From the NCBI RefSeq assembly GCF_000013865.1, contig NC_007948.1, forward strand, positions 2,294,001-2,358,000: a stretch of 64,000 nucleotides of DNA. Reading direction: 5' to 3'. A program made the translations under genes and the position numbers. This DNA is from Polaromonas sp. JS666. GTDB lineage: Bacteria > Pseudomonadota > Gammaproteobacteria > Burkholderiales > Burkholderiaceae_C. Of the stretch, positions 10,768 to 19,267 are shown piece by piece; the stretch's first letter is position 1; the number at the start of each line of letters is the position of its first letter. The notes under the pieces are model-generated. The model had not been told where the DNA came from, did no database searches, and worked only from the letters and a program-made list of their open reading frames with translations.

Positions 10768-11796
10768 TTACTTGGTGGCGTTGATGCGCTCAAGCAGGCC
10801 TTTGGGCCAGGCTTTGGCGTACTCCGAGTTCAGGTAGGTGGCCTGCACCGACTTGCGGAAGGCATCCACATCGGGCGTGGTGACCTGCAGGCCCTGTTGC
10901 TTGAAGAAATCAACCAGCTGCGCTTCTTCCTTCAGGCGGTTCTCGTTGTTGTAGCTTGATGCCGCCTGCGCAGCCGCCTTGACCTTCTGCTTTTGCGTTG
11001 CGTTCATGGCGTTGTACGCCTTGTTGGAGATCGCAATGAAGATGCCGTCCACCAGATGGCTGGTCAACACGATCTGCTTGGTCACTTCATAGAACTTGGC
11101 GGCGCGCACGGAAGGCAGGGGATTGTCCTGACCATCGATGGTGCCGGTCTTCAGGCCCAGGTAGACCTCGCCAAAAGCCAGGGGCGTGGCGGTGGCGCCC
11201 AGCGCTTCACCGAGGAACAGCCATTCCTTGGAGCCGGGCATGCGCAACTTGATGCCCTTGAGGTCGGCAGGGGTCTTGACATTGCGCGCCTCACGCAGGT
11301 TGACCTGCCGGGTGCCGAGGTACACGGTGGACAGCGGCGTCACGTCCATTTTTTCAGACACCGTCTTGAACATCTCGGTGCCAATGGGGCCGTTGAACAC
11401 CTTTTGCTGGTGGTCCGGGTCGCGCACGATATAGCCTGCAGTGAAGACCGAGAACTCGGGAATCAGCTTGGCAATGTCAAAGGCGGAGATCGAGGAGAGC
11501 TCCAGATTTCCGCGCGCCATGGCCGCCGGCTCGGTTCCCTGCTTGAACAGCGACGCGTTCAGGTTGATCTGCACGTCGAATTCGCCGGGCGCGCTTTTTT
11601 CCAGGTTGTCCTTGAAGACTGTCCACATCTTGGCATGCCAGTCGTCGGGAACGGCCGGGGTGGATATGCGCAGCACCATCTTGTTTTGCGCCTGTGCCTG
11701 TACCGGGATGCTGTGCAGCAGGGCACCCATCAGCATCACGGCGGAAGCGGTGGCCAGCAGGCTGCGGCGAAAAATGTTGTTCAGGGAAGTTTTCAT
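10768..11796 (-). CDS. dctP: TRAP transporter substrate-binding protein, DctP family
   Basis: The protein has 342 residues from the ATG at 11796, with a strong ribosome site (AAAGGAGACACC). It has a Sec signal peptide (RRSLLATASAVMLMGALLHSIPVQAQA, cleavage near residue 34). The mature part is a periplasmic DctP fold: the family's conserved ligand arginine probably lies in IKLRMPGSKEW near residue 186, followed by FGEVYLGLKTGTIDGQDNPL. It captures the substrate for the DctQM permease. The neighbouring mutarotase, aldolase and kinase suggest a sugar or sugar acid, but the ligand cannot be read from sequence alone. Confidence 0.94.
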   Translation of the reverse strand: MKTSLNNIFRRSLLATASAVMLMGALLHSIPVQAQAQNKMVLRISTPAVPDDWHAKMWTVFKDNLEKSAPGEFDVQINLNASLFKQGTEPAAMARGNLELSSISAFDIAKLIPEFSVFTAGYIVRDPDHQQKVFNGPIGTEMFKTVSEKMDVTPLSTVYLGTRQVNLREARNVKTPADLKGIKLRMPGSKEWLFLGEALGATATPLAFGEVYLGLKTGTIDGQDNPLPSVRAAKFYEVTKQIVLTSHLVDGIFIAISNKAYNAMNATQKQKVKAAAQAASSYNNENRLKEEAQLVDFFKQQGLQVTTPDVDAFRKSVQATYLNSEYAKAWPKGLLERINATK

Positions 11797-11863
11797 GGTG
11801 TCTCCTTTGTCGTTAAGTCGCTTGCAAACTCGTTGAATGCGGATCAGGCTTGCCTGATGCGGG

Positions 11864-12799
11864 TCAGTCGGATTTTGTATCAATACCGAAAGCGGTGATG
11901 CTCTTTTCGAGGGCCTTGAACTCGTCAGGTGTCAGAGCAACCAGCGGCGCACGCACACGCAGCCAGGTCTGGTCACCGCTCAACATGGCCATGATGCCCT
12001 TGAGCGCCGGCATCAATGAGTAGCCTTCGAGCAGGCCAAGCAACTTGATGATGCGCTCGCGTTCGGCAGGCGTTGTTGCGGCGTCGGGCTGGGTCACCAG
12101 GCGCTTGACCACACGCGGCATGAAGTTGGCCAGGCCGCTGATGGCGCCGGTGCTGCCGCGCCGGCCCATTTCCGGCAGGTCCGGCTCGAAGCCGACGTAC
12201 ACCGTCAGGTCTTTCATGAACGCATTGGCCAGGCCGACGGAATGCTCTGTGCTGCAGGCGCTGTCCTTGATGCCCAGAATGGTATTGGGGTACATGTTTT
12301 TCAGCGTGCTGATCACGTGGTGTGACAGGCCGACGCCGGTGACCTGCGGAATGTGGTACAGGTAAAGCTTGAGCCTGTCATCGGCCAGCCCGTCAATGAC
12401 ATAGCGGTAGCAATCGATGACTCCCTGGTCTGAAACACCCTTGAGGAAGAAGGGCGGCAGCATCAGGCAGCCGTGCACACCGGCGTTCACCGCGTGGCGC
12501 GTGAGCTCCAGGGTTTCGGGCAGGGCCGCGCAGCTGGTGGAGACCATGATCTGACCGGCAGGGATGCCGTTTTTAATCAGCTGCTCAATCGCCTCCTTGC
12601 GCTCGGCCAGGGAAAACGAGGGCCCTTCGCCGGTGGTGCCAAAAGCAGTGACGCCGGGGCAGCCGCTGGCGATCAGCGACTTGCAATGGGCTGCCAATTT
12701 GGCGTGGTCAATGCTCAGGTCGGCATGCAGCGGCGTGAGCAGGGCGGGCCAGATGCCACGGAATGCCAGCGATTTGGTGGAAGTTTGGGGTTCGGTCAT
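11864..12799 (-). CDS. Dihydrodipicolinate synthase-family aldolase (probable 2-keto-3-deoxy sugar-acid aldolase)
   Basis: The ATG at 12799 overlaps the GntR stop as ATGA and follows GGAG, giving 311 residues. It is a class I (beta/alpha)8 aldolase with GTTGEGPSFSLAER, the Tyr of YLYHIPQVTG and the Schiff-base lysine in GIKDSA. Catabolic members of this family cleave 2-keto-3-deoxy acids to pyruvate and an aldehyde. Its position beside FucU, a TRAP transporter and, divergently, a fucose-dehydrogenase-like reductase argues for this role rather than lysine biosynthesis. The exact substrate, for example 2-keto-3-deoxy-L-fuconate, is an inference. Confidence 0.85.
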   Translation of the reverse strand: MTEPQTSTKSLAFRGIWPALLTPLHADLSIDHAKLAAHCKSLIASGCPGVTAFGTTGEGPSFSLAERKEAIEQLIKNGIPAGQIMVSTSCAALPETLELTRHAVNAGVHGCLMLPPFFLKGVSDQGVIDCYRYVIDGLADDRLKLYLYHIPQVTGVGLSHHVISTLKNMYPNTILGIKDSACSTEHSVGLANAFMKDLTVYVGFEPDLPEMGRRGSTGAISGLANFMPRVVKRLVTQPDAATTPAERERIIKLLGLLEGYSLMPALKGIMAMLSGDQTWLRVRAPLVALTPDEFKALEKSITAFGIDTKSD

Positions 12800-13506
12800 A
12801 AAAGTTTCTCCAAAGACCACGGCATGTCCGGCCGCGGCAGTCCGAGTACGCGACGGTGCGCACTCTCGATGTGGTGGCTCAGGCGGTCGACCACGGCTTG
12901 CGGGTCGCGCCGCTTGAGGGCGTCTATAAACCAGAGGTGCTCTTCCATGGCGGGAATCAGCACTTCGGGTGAAAGGGTGGAGCCTTCGAGCTTGATGAGG
13001 CGCACGCGCAGGCTGTTGATGCGGTAGACCTCGGAAATCAGCTCGTTGCCCAGTGCGTCAATCATCAGGTCGTGCAGGCCCCAGTCCACCGCGGTGGCGT
13101 CCTTGAGCAGGTCGTCGTCGATCGCCGTCAGGCGTGCGCGCCGCACGATGTCGAGGTGGGCCTGCTCGATGGCGGCCAGGTCGCGATCGGACACGGTGGT
13201 GACAAAGCGGCTCGCCGCCTCGCGCTCAAGCAGCCGGCGCAACTGGAAGGCGTTGTTGATCAGCTTCAGGTCGACATGGGCGACCTGCAGGCCGCGCTGC
13301 GGCACGGTCTTGAGCAGGCCTTCGGCCTCCAGGCGTGGAATCAGCTCGCGCACCGCGCCCAGCGGCATGCCCAGCAGCTGCATCAATTCGCGCTGCGAGA
13401 TGAACTGGCCGGGCCGGATATTGGCATCGACGATCTGCTGCTGAAAGCTCTCGTAGGCCTGCGCGCGCAGGCTGGTGGGAGCGGGGTGGTGGGTGGTGGT
13501 GCTCAT
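12796..13506 (-). CDS. GntR-family transcriptional regulator (FadR/FCD subfamily)
   Basis: The ATG at 13506 gives 236 residues; a TTG nine codons earlier is possible but would overlap the mutarotase gene. The N-terminal winged helix-turn-helix is seen as SQRELMQLLGMPLGAVRELIPRLEAEGLL. The C-terminal helical FCD effector domain has WGLHDLMIDALGN and HLWFIDALKRRDP. It sits second in the operon and is the likely local repressor responding to the sugar or a pathway intermediate. The palindrome at 14112-14126 in the divergent promoter is its best operator candidate. Confidence 0.9.
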   Translation of the reverse strand: MSTTTHHPAPTSLRAQAYESFQQQIVDANIRPGQFISQRELMQLLGMPLGAVRELIPRLEAEGLLKTVPQRGLQVAHVDLKLINNAFQLRRLLEREAASRFVTTVSDRDLAAIEQAHLDIVRRARLTAIDDDLLKDATAVDWGLHDLMIDALGNELISEVYRINSLRVRLIKLEGSTLSPEVLIPAMEEHLWFIDALKRRDPQAVVDRLSHHIESAHRRVLGLPRPDMPWSLEKLL

Positions 13507-13513
13507 GCCTTGG

Positions 13514-13960
13514 TCATTCGTCGTCGCTGGCAATGACGCCTTTGCGCAGCACGATGTTGCCGTACTTGCGCTGCTCGCCGGTCTGCAGGATCAGGTAGGC
13601 TGACTGCGCGCGTTCGTAAAAATCAAAGCGCTCCAGGGAAACCGCAGGGCGCTCGCCGGCCTGGGCCAGCGCCGATGCAAATTCGGCCACCGGCGCGGGG
13701 ATGGCCGTGGCATTGCCGACCACCTGCATGGTCCAGGCGGCATCGGGCACAAAATCGTCCAGCGGAAGCAACTGCAATACGGCGTTGAGAACTTGCGGTG
13801 CGCTGGTTCCGGCAAGTTGTACCAGGCGGGCGCCGCTTTGCTGGGCCACGCGGGCTGCCGGAAAGTTGGCATCGACAATGGCCACATCATCGCCATGGCC
13901 CATGCTGGCCAGCGCGTGAAGTGCGTCGGGCGTGAGGAGGGGCGGAATGTTTTTCAGCAT
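13514..13960 (-). CDS. RbsD/FucU-family sugar mutarotase
   Basis: The protein has 148 residues from the ATG at 13960; upstream extension has no support. Family features are LLTPDALHALASMGHGDDVAIVDANFP at the N terminus, containing the catalytic His of the GHGD motif, and RFDFYERAQSAYLILQTGE with the C-terminal YGN (KYGNIVLRKG). FucU/RbsD enzymes interconvert sugar anomers or pyranose/furanose forms so that a kinase or dehydrogenase can act. It is the first gene of the leftward operon, facing the fucose-dehydrogenase-like gene. FucU (L-fucose mutarotase) is the more likely assignment. Confidence 0.88.
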   Translation of the reverse strand: MLKNIPPLLTPDALHALASMGHGDDVAIVDANFPAARVAQQSGARLVQLAGTSAPQVLNAVLQLLPLDDFVPDAAWTMQVVGNATAIPAPVAEFASALAQAGERPAVSLERFDFYERAQSAYLILQTGEQRKYGNIVLRKGVIASDDE

Positions 13961-14111
13961 GGCAGGGACAGGATGCGCAGGGGCGGGCGGGTTGTGGTCA
14001 GCTGTGGATGGTGGCTTGTGGACTTGTGGCTGGTGTTGACGTGCGCGGTGCTGCTGGAAGTTAATTAATTGCCAAACCACGGGATTTCCCCGTGTTGATG
14101 ACTGACATGTT

Positions 14112-14126
14112 AGCTATACCATAGCT
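14112..14126. promoter_or_regulatory. Palindromic operator candidate in the divergent sugar-operon promoter
   Basis: AGCTAT-ACC-ATAGCT is a perfect 6 bp inverted repeat with a 3 bp centre, in the 192 bp gap between the mutarotase and the aldo/keto reductase. It ends 27 bp before the reductase ATG, consistent with repression by the GntR protein encoded nearby. I did not find a second copy in the cluster. Confidence 0.5.
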
Positions 14127-14152
14127 GAACTTTTATCGGGATTTACCCTGCC

Positions 14153-15157
14153 ATGCCACCAGTTTTTCCTCCCTGCGCTGCCAGCCAGCTACGCCTTGGT
14201 CTCGGCGGTGCGCCCTTGGGCAACCTGTTTAGTGCCGTCACGGATGACGACGCCCAGGCGCTGGTTGACGCCGCCTGGGCCAGCGGTTGCCGCAGTTTTG
14301 ATACCGCACCTCATTACGGACATGGCCTGTCGGAACGCCGGCTGGGCGATAGGCTGCGCCGCCATCCGCGTGATGATTTTGTGCTGTCGAGCAAGGTGGG
14401 GCGCGTCTTGGTGCCGGATGCCGGCGCGCCCCGCGCCCAGCATGGCTATGTCGATATTCTTCCTTTTCGCCAGGTTTGGGACTTCAGCGCGGCGGGCACG
14501 CGCCGCAGCGTGGAGGACAGCCTGCAGCGCCTGGGTCTTTCGAGGCTGGACGTGGCGTATGTGCACGACCCGGATGCGGCGACCCACGGCGCGCGCGCGC
14601 CCGAAGTGCTCAGGCAGGTGATTGATGAAACCCTGCCGGCGTTGCGCCAGCTCAAACAGGAGGGCCTGGTACGCGCCATCGGCCTGGGCACCAACGACGT
14701 GGATGTGGTGCTGCAGGTGCTGCGTGAGGCCGATCTGGATGTGTTGATGCTGGCCGGACGCTACAGCCTGCTGGACCACAGCGCGCTGCCCGAACTGTTG
14801 CCGCAATGCGTGGCGCGCGGCGTGCGCATTGCGCTGGGCGGCGTCTTCAACTCCGGCATTCTTGCCACAGGCACCCGGCACGGTGCGGCGACGTTCAACT
14901 ACGCGCCGGCCGCAGGGACCTGGGTGGAGCGCACGGCAAGGATCGAAGCGGTGTGCGAGGCATACGGCGTGCCGCTGCGCGCGGCGGCGCTGCAATTTCC
15001 GCTGGCGCATCCGGCGGTGGAAATCGTGATGCTGGGCGCCCGTCAGGTCGCTGAATGGGAGGATGCGCTGGCCATGCTGCAGCACCGGATCCAGCCCGGC
15101 TTCTGGACGGCGCTGCGTGAGCAGGGCCTGTTGCCCGCCGAGGCACCTACGCCATGA
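14153..15157 (+). CDS. Aldo/keto reductase, L-fucose dehydrogenase/D-threo-aldose dehydrogenase-like
   Basis: The 334-residue (beta/alpha)8 NAD(P)-dependent enzyme has RLGLGGAPLGN at the start, the catalytic-tyrosine motif DTAPHYGHGLSERRLGDRL and the lysine in LSSKVGRVL. This subgroup oxidises aldoses such as L-fucose at C1 to the lactone. Its stop overlaps the next gene's start by 4 bases, and that gene encodes a lactonase-type amidohydrolase. The pair would give the first two chemical steps of oxidative fucose degradation. The substrate is inferred from family and neighbours. Confidence 0.87.
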   Translation: MPPVFPPCAASQLRLGLGGAPLGNLFSAVTDDDAQALVDAAWASGCRSFDTAPHYGHGLSERRLGDRLRRHPRDDFVLSSKVGRVLVPDAGAPRAQHGYVDILPFRQVWDFSAAGTRRSVEDSLQRLGLSRLDVAYVHDPDAATHGARAPEVLRQVIDETLPALRQLKQEGLVRAIGLGTNDVDVVLQVLREADLDVLMLAGRYSLLDHSALPELLPQCVARGVRIALGGVFNSGILATGTRHGAATFNYAPAAGTWVERTARIEAVCEAYGVPLRAAALQFPLAHPAVEIVMLGARQVAEWEDALAMLQHRIQPGFWTALREQGLLPAEAPTP

Positions 15158-15990
15158 GCATTGACGCGCACTTTCATTGTTGGCAGCTGGCGCGCGGCGA
15201 CTATGGCTGGTTGAACCCCGCGCGAGATCCGGCGCTGGCACCCATCTGCCGTGATGTGGCCGTGACGGACTGGCAGGCCCAAGCTATGCCGCACGGCGTC
15301 ACCGGCGGCGTGCTGGTGCAGGCCGCGCCGACGGAAGCTGAAACGCATTTCCTGCTGGCGCAGGCCGATGCGCATCCAGCGGTGCTGGGGGTGGTCGGCT
15401 GGGTGGATTTTCTGGCTGCTGATGCGCCTGCCCGCATGGCAGCGTTGGCAGGTCATCCGCGCCTGAAGGGCTTGCGCCCGATGTTGCAGGACATTGGCGA
15501 CCCCGCGTGGATACTGCAACCGGCGCTGGCGCCCGCATTGCGCGCCATGTCCGATGGCGGCCTGGTGTTCGATGCCCTGGTCAAGCCAGTTCACCTGCCG
15601 CACATCCTGACGCTGGCGCTGCGCTACCCGGATTTGCGCCTGGTGATAGACCATGGAGCCAAGCCGGCGATTGCCGCCAACGAATGGCAGCCCTGGGCCG
15701 ATGGGATGGCCCGGCTGGCTTCGCAAACGCAGGCCATGTGCAAACTCTCCGGGTTGATGACCGAGGCCGGCCCGGCACCGGCGCCCGGAGCGGTACGACG
15801 ATGGGCTGAGCATGTGCTGGCGTGCTTTGGCCCCTCCCGCGTGGTGTGGGGCAGTGACTGGCCGGTACTGGAACTCGCCGGCAGCTATGGCCAGTGGTGG
15901 CGCGAAACGCAGCACCTGCTGACCGGGCTGGGCGTGCAGGAGCAGGCGGCCATCATGGGTGACAACGCAAAACGCCTCTATCGCCTCTGA
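15154..15990 (+). CDS. Amidohydrolase family 2 protein, probable L-fucono-lactonase
   Basis: The 278-residue metal-dependent TIM-barrel hydrolase starts with DAHFHCWQLARGDYGWL, containing the HxH metal motif. RLVIDHGAKP and VVWGSDWPVLEL, with the catalytic aspartate, follow. This DxHxHxW opening is typical of L-fuconolactone and L-rhamnono-lactone hydrolases. It is translationally coupled to the upstream aldo/keto reductase. It should hydrolyse the aldonolactone made by that enzyme. A fuconate dehydratase, needed next, is not present in the window. Confidence 0.87.
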   Translation: MSIDAHFHCWQLARGDYGWLNPARDPALAPICRDVAVTDWQAQAMPHGVTGGVLVQAAPTEAETHFLLAQADAHPAVLGVVGWVDFLAADAPARMAALAGHPRLKGLRPMLQDIGDPAWILQPALAPALRAMSDGGLVFDALVKPVHLPHILTLALRYPDLRLVIDHGAKPAIAANEWQPWADGMARLASQTQAMCKLSGLMTEAGPAPAPGAVRRWAEHVLACFGPSRVVWGSDWPVLELAGSYGQWWRETQHLLTGLGVQEQAAIMGDNAKRLYRL

Positions 15991-16077
15991 CTCGTTTCCG
16001 ACTCGCCGGTGGCTGGCACAGCATCTGGAGGGGGTCTTTAAAATCACCTCATCATTTGTTGACCGGAAGAACCCCGC

Positions 16078-16581
16078 GTGACTGAATTTGCCTCCCCCAA
16101 CCTGCACATTTGCCGGGCCGACTACGCCCATCCGGTACACGCCCGCGCAGTGGTCGAGTTGCTGGATGCCTACGCACGGGACGGAGCCGGTGGCAGCAAG
16201 GCCCTCAGTGACTTTGCAAAGACCCACCTGGTGAAAGAACTGGCTGCGCGCCCCCAAGCCTTCAGCGTGCTGGCTTTTGCTGGTGACCAGCCCGTGGGCC
16301 TGATCAACTGCATCGAGGGTTTTTCCACCTTTGCCTGCCGTCCGCTGGTCAATATCCATGACGTGGCCGTGCTGCCCGGCCACCGCGGGCAGCGGGTGGG
16401 CGAGCGCATGCTGGCGCTGGTCGACCAGATTGCCCGCGAACGCGGCGCCTGCAAGCTCACGCTGGAAGTCCTGCAAGGCAACCAAAGCGCCATCAGGCTC
16501 TATGAGCGCGTGGGCTTTGCCGGCTACCAGCTGGACCCGGCCATGGGGCAGGCGCAGTTTTTCCAGAAGTGGCTGGAATGA
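16078..16581 (+). CDS. GNAT-family N-acetyltransferase
   Basis: The GTG at 16078, with GGAAGA upstream, gives 167 residues. The acetyl-CoA binding motif is clear: VLPGHRGQRVGERMLALV, with the Q/R-x-x-G-x-G/A pattern, followed by LEVLQGNQSAIRLYERVGFAGY, the typical motif B. The function is acetyl transfer to an unknown amine. It stands alone between the sugar cluster and the ars locus. Confidence 0.85.
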   Translation: MTEFASPNLHICRADYAHPVHARAVVELLDAYARDGAGGSKALSDFAKTHLVKELAARPQAFSVLAFAGDQPVGLINCIEGFSTFACRPLVNIHDVAVLPGHRGQRVGERMLALVDQIARERGACKLTLEVLQGNQSAIRLYERVGFAGYQLDPAMGQAQFFQKWLE

Positions 16582-16617
16582 TGGCCACCTGAGGCCATCG
16601 GCATACCTGAGGATTGA

Positions 16618-17364
16618 TCAAGGGTGCTGCACTCCGTCCGCGTGGGGTTGCGCGCCGGTGGCACCCAGCCATCGACTGAGCAGCACACCTGCCACCGCCC
16701 CGGCGGCCTCAGCCACCGCAAAACCTGGCGCACTGATGGGCGCAATGCCAGCAAAGCTGTCTGACAGCATGCGCCCGAGCACAGCGGCCGGATTGGCGAA
16801 CGAAGTACTCGCCGTGAACCAGTAAGCCGCGCCGATGTAGCAGGCCACCAGCGCCGCTGCCTTGCCTTTGGGCGCGCGCAGCACCACCAGAATCAGCCCG
16901 GCAGTGGCCACGCCTTCGGCCAGCCATTGACCCCAGCCGCTGCGCAGCTTGCTGCTGAACTGCAGCACGCTCATGTCGAACATGGCATGGGCCAGCCAGG
17001 CGCCTGACACCGCACCCAGCAATTGACCCGCTATAAGAAAGAGGGCGGTTGGCGTCCGTCCGCCATGGGTTGGGGTGCTTCTTGACCATAAAACGAGGGT
17101 TACCAGCGGGTTGAAGTGGGCGCCGCTTACGGGGCCCAACACTTCAATCAGCACGTAGAGGGCAAACACGGTGGCCAGCGTGTTGGCCAGCAGGGCTATG
17201 GCGGTGTTGCCGCCGCTCAGGCGCTCGGCCATGATGCCGGAGCCGATCACGGCGCACAGCAAGGCGGCGGTACCGAAAAACTCGGCCAGCAGCTGGTGCT
17301 TTAAACGTGGCGGGGCGGCCTGGGAATGCGCTTGACGGTCCGGGCTGGTCGACAGCTGGCTCAT
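16618..17364 (-). CDS. aqpS: MIP-family channel of ars operon (AqpS-like arsenite channel)
   Basis: The 248-residue membrane protein has six segments and two half-helix motifs: SGAHFNPLVTL, where NPL replaces the first NPA, and TSFANPAAVLGR. It is the last gene of an operon with arsR and arsC, with a 4-base overlap to arsC. By analogy with AqpS of Sinorhizobium, arsenite made by ArsC would leave the cell downhill through this channel. No ArsB or Acr3 pump is found in the window, which strengthens this role. A generic water/glycerol channel is the alternative. Confidence 0.85.
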   Translation of the reverse strand: MSQLSTSPDRQAHSQAAPPRLKHQLLAEFFGTAALLCAVIGSGIMAERLSGGNTAIALLANTLATVFALYVLIEVLGPVSGAHFNPLVTLVLWSRSTPTHGGRTPTALFLIAGQLLGAVSGAWLAHAMFDMSVLQFSSKLRSGWGQWLAEGVATAGLILVVLRAPKGKAAALVACYIGAAYWFTASTSFANPAAVLGRMLSDSFAGIAPISAPGFAVAEAAGAVAGVLLSRWLGATGAQPHADGVQHP

Positions 17365-17861
17365 GAATCCGCCAAATTACGTGCGCTGTTTTGCAGCATC
17401 AATTTGCCAAGGCTGGCTGGCGGCAGATTGACCAGCAGTTCCAGACGGCGGTGGATCGCATGCAATGTCTGTCGGAAAGCCTCCAGCTTTTGCGCATCGT
17501 TGCCGTCGCCCGCTGACGGGTCGGCATAACCCCAATGGACGGTAGCGGGGTGACCTGGCCAGAACGGGCACGCTTCGCCTGCAGCGTCGTCACAGACAGT
17601 AATCACCAGGTCCATCACGGGGGCACCGGGCAAGGCAAACTCATCCCAGCTTTTGCTGCGCAGCCCCTGGGTCGGGATGCCCGCAGTTTCCAGAACCTGA
17701 AGCCCCAGTGGGTTGGGTTGCTGATTTTCCCGCGGCCTGCTGCCGGCTGAAAACGCCTTGAAGCGGCCTTGGCCGATATGGTTCAGCAGGGCTTCGGCCA
17801 GAATGCTGCGGGCCGAATTGTGGGTGCATAAGAACAGGACGTTGAGGGGGTGCTCGGGCAT
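17361..17861 (-). CDS. arsC: Arsenate reductase, low-molecular-weight phosphatase type
   Basis: The protein has 166 residues from the ATG at 17861, preceded by GGAG. The CX5R catalytic loop is CTHNSARS near residue 12, after the beta strand LNVLFL. The second reactive cysteine region is VITVCDDAAGEACPFWPG, where two cysteines can form the disulfide cascade linked to thioredoxin or another thiol. It reduces arsenate to arsenite in the cytoplasm. It is a different family from the glutaredoxin-type ArsC encoded on the other side of arsR, so this locus has two unrelated arsenate reductases. Confidence 0.93.
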   Translation of the reverse strand: MPEHPLNVLFLCTHNSARSILAEALLNHIGQGRFKAFSAGSRPRENQQPNPLGLQVLETAGIPTQGLRSKSWDEFALPGAPVMDLVITVCDDAAGEACPFWPGHPATVHWGYADPSAGDGNDAQKLEAFRQTLHAIHRRLELLVNLPPASLGKLMLQNSARNLADS

Positions 17862-17889
17862 GAGAATTCTCCAGCGGTTTATGTTTTTT

Positions 17890-19245
17890 TCAGCAGACCG
17901 TGCCTGGGGCAGCAACGCATGCGCTGTCGCTTGCGGGCATGGTTGATCGGGGTGGGGGCAGGCGGCTGTCCAGGGCGGATAACACCACCACCGGGGAAAA
18001 ACCGCCGCCGGCCGTTCGGAAGTTGGTGGTCTGGCCGGTGTAGGTGCGCGCCGCCAGCAATTGCACCTGGCCGCGCCAGGTGTAGGCGCGCAGGTCCAGC
18101 TTCAGGCGGGTGGCCACACCATCGACGTCCACCAGGCGCTCGCTGGGCGGCACCAGCGCCTGGGCCACAAAGCCGCCGGCCAGGATATCGCCCCAGACGC
18201 CGCGCGTGAGCTTGTCGCCGCGGTAGGCGGCTTTTGCGCCATAGCCCGCCACGGGTTTGAAGAACAGCTGGCGCCGTCGGGCCCAGAGTGCTTGGGCATG
18301 GTCGGCGGTGACCAGTTCGGTGTGCGGAATGGCGGCCTGCAGAATCCGGCGGTCCTCATCGGACACCCCCCACGACGCAAGCAGTGCGTCGTTGCCGAGT
18401 GTGATGAGGTTGCGTTTGTCCGCATACAGCGCATGGGCACGCGGATGCGGCGTGACGACCGCTGCACCCGCCACATAAGCGTCGTGCAGGGCCGCATGGG
18501 TCGGGTCGGACAGGCTGAAGTCGGTCAGGCGGTTGTAGACCAGATCCACCGGCTGGCCTGCAGGAAGGGCCGGGTGCCACAGGGCGTCGTCCTTCCACTG
18601 CAATTCGCGCGCATCTCCCACGGCGGCAACGAGGCCATGGGCGAGGAACAACTGCCGTGCCAGCGCAAACTCGGGCGCGAGGTACTGGGCGTGCGGCGCG
18701 TCATCGATGATCAGGATGGTGCGCAGCGGCCGTGCTCCGCGCTGGGCTTGCCACTCGGCGCGGAACATGTCCACAAAGCTCTGGTTGACCCGCGTCAGAT
18801 CGGTTGACGCATCCATCAGGCCCTGCATGGGTTCGCAGCAGGCCCGGTGCGCGCGCGCCAGCGCTGCGTTCAGCAGGGCGCCACCAGCGTTGGTGTTGAT
18901 TTCAATCAGGCGTGGGCCGTCGACGCCGAGGTGAAAGTCATAGCCCATGAACACGCCTGCGGGCCCGAAATCATGGCGGGCAATCTCGGGGGCGCAGGCC
19001 AGGGCCAGTTGCTGGTAGGCGGGCAGGGCGATCACGCGCTCGATGGCGGCGATGGCCTGGCCCAGCGTCGTGCGGATCGCGGGGTCCAGAAAGACGGCGG
19101 TTTCGGAGAACAGGTGGGGATGCGTGGTGGCCAGCCCGGCCACCATGCCTTCCAGGCTGGGGTCGGTCTCGAGCTGCTCGCGCAGCTGGTCCGGGTTCAG
19201 GGTGCGGCACAGGCACCCCAGGTTCAATGCCTCTGCGAGGTTCAT
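17890..19245 (-). CDS. Unassigned ATP-grasp-like protein in the ars operon
   Basis: The 451-residue protein lies between arsR and arsC on one transcript (22 and 28 base gaps). Its C-terminal half looks like an ATP-grasp ligase: a lysine/glycine loop FFKPVAGYGAKAAYRGDKL near residue 320, an acidic/arginine strand LKLDLRAYTWRG, and TNFRTAGGGFSPV whose asparagine could bind Mg. Its N-terminal half has LIEINTNAGGALLN and conserved-looking cysteines (CLC near residue 11, CC near 135). ATP-grasp enzymes join a carboxylate to an amine or thiol. I do not recognise the gene. It may modify a thiol or an arsenic compound, but that is speculation. Confidence 0.75.
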   Translation of the reverse strand: MNLAEALNLGCLCRTLNPDQLREQLETDPSLEGMVAGLATTHPHLFSETAVFLDPAIRTTLGQAIAAIERVIALPAYQQLALACAPEIARHDFGPAGVFMGYDFHLGVDGPRLIEINTNAGGALLNAALARAHRACCEPMQGLMDASTDLTRVNQSFVDMFRAEWQAQRGARPLRTILIIDDAPHAQYLAPEFALARQLFLAHGLVAAVGDARELQWKDDALWHPALPAGQPVDLVYNRLTDFSLSDPTHAALHDAYVAGAAVVTPHPRAHALYADKRNLITLGNDALLASWGVSDEDRRILQAAIPHTELVTADHAQALWARRRQLFFKPVAGYGAKAAYRGDKLTRGVWGDILAGGFVAQALVPPSERLVDVDGVATRLKLDLRAYTWRGQVQLLAARTYTGQTTNFRTAGGGFSPVVVLSALDSRLPPPRSTMPASDSACVAAPGTVC

Positions 19246-19267
19246 GAGAGCTCCTGGGCGTTGTGAG

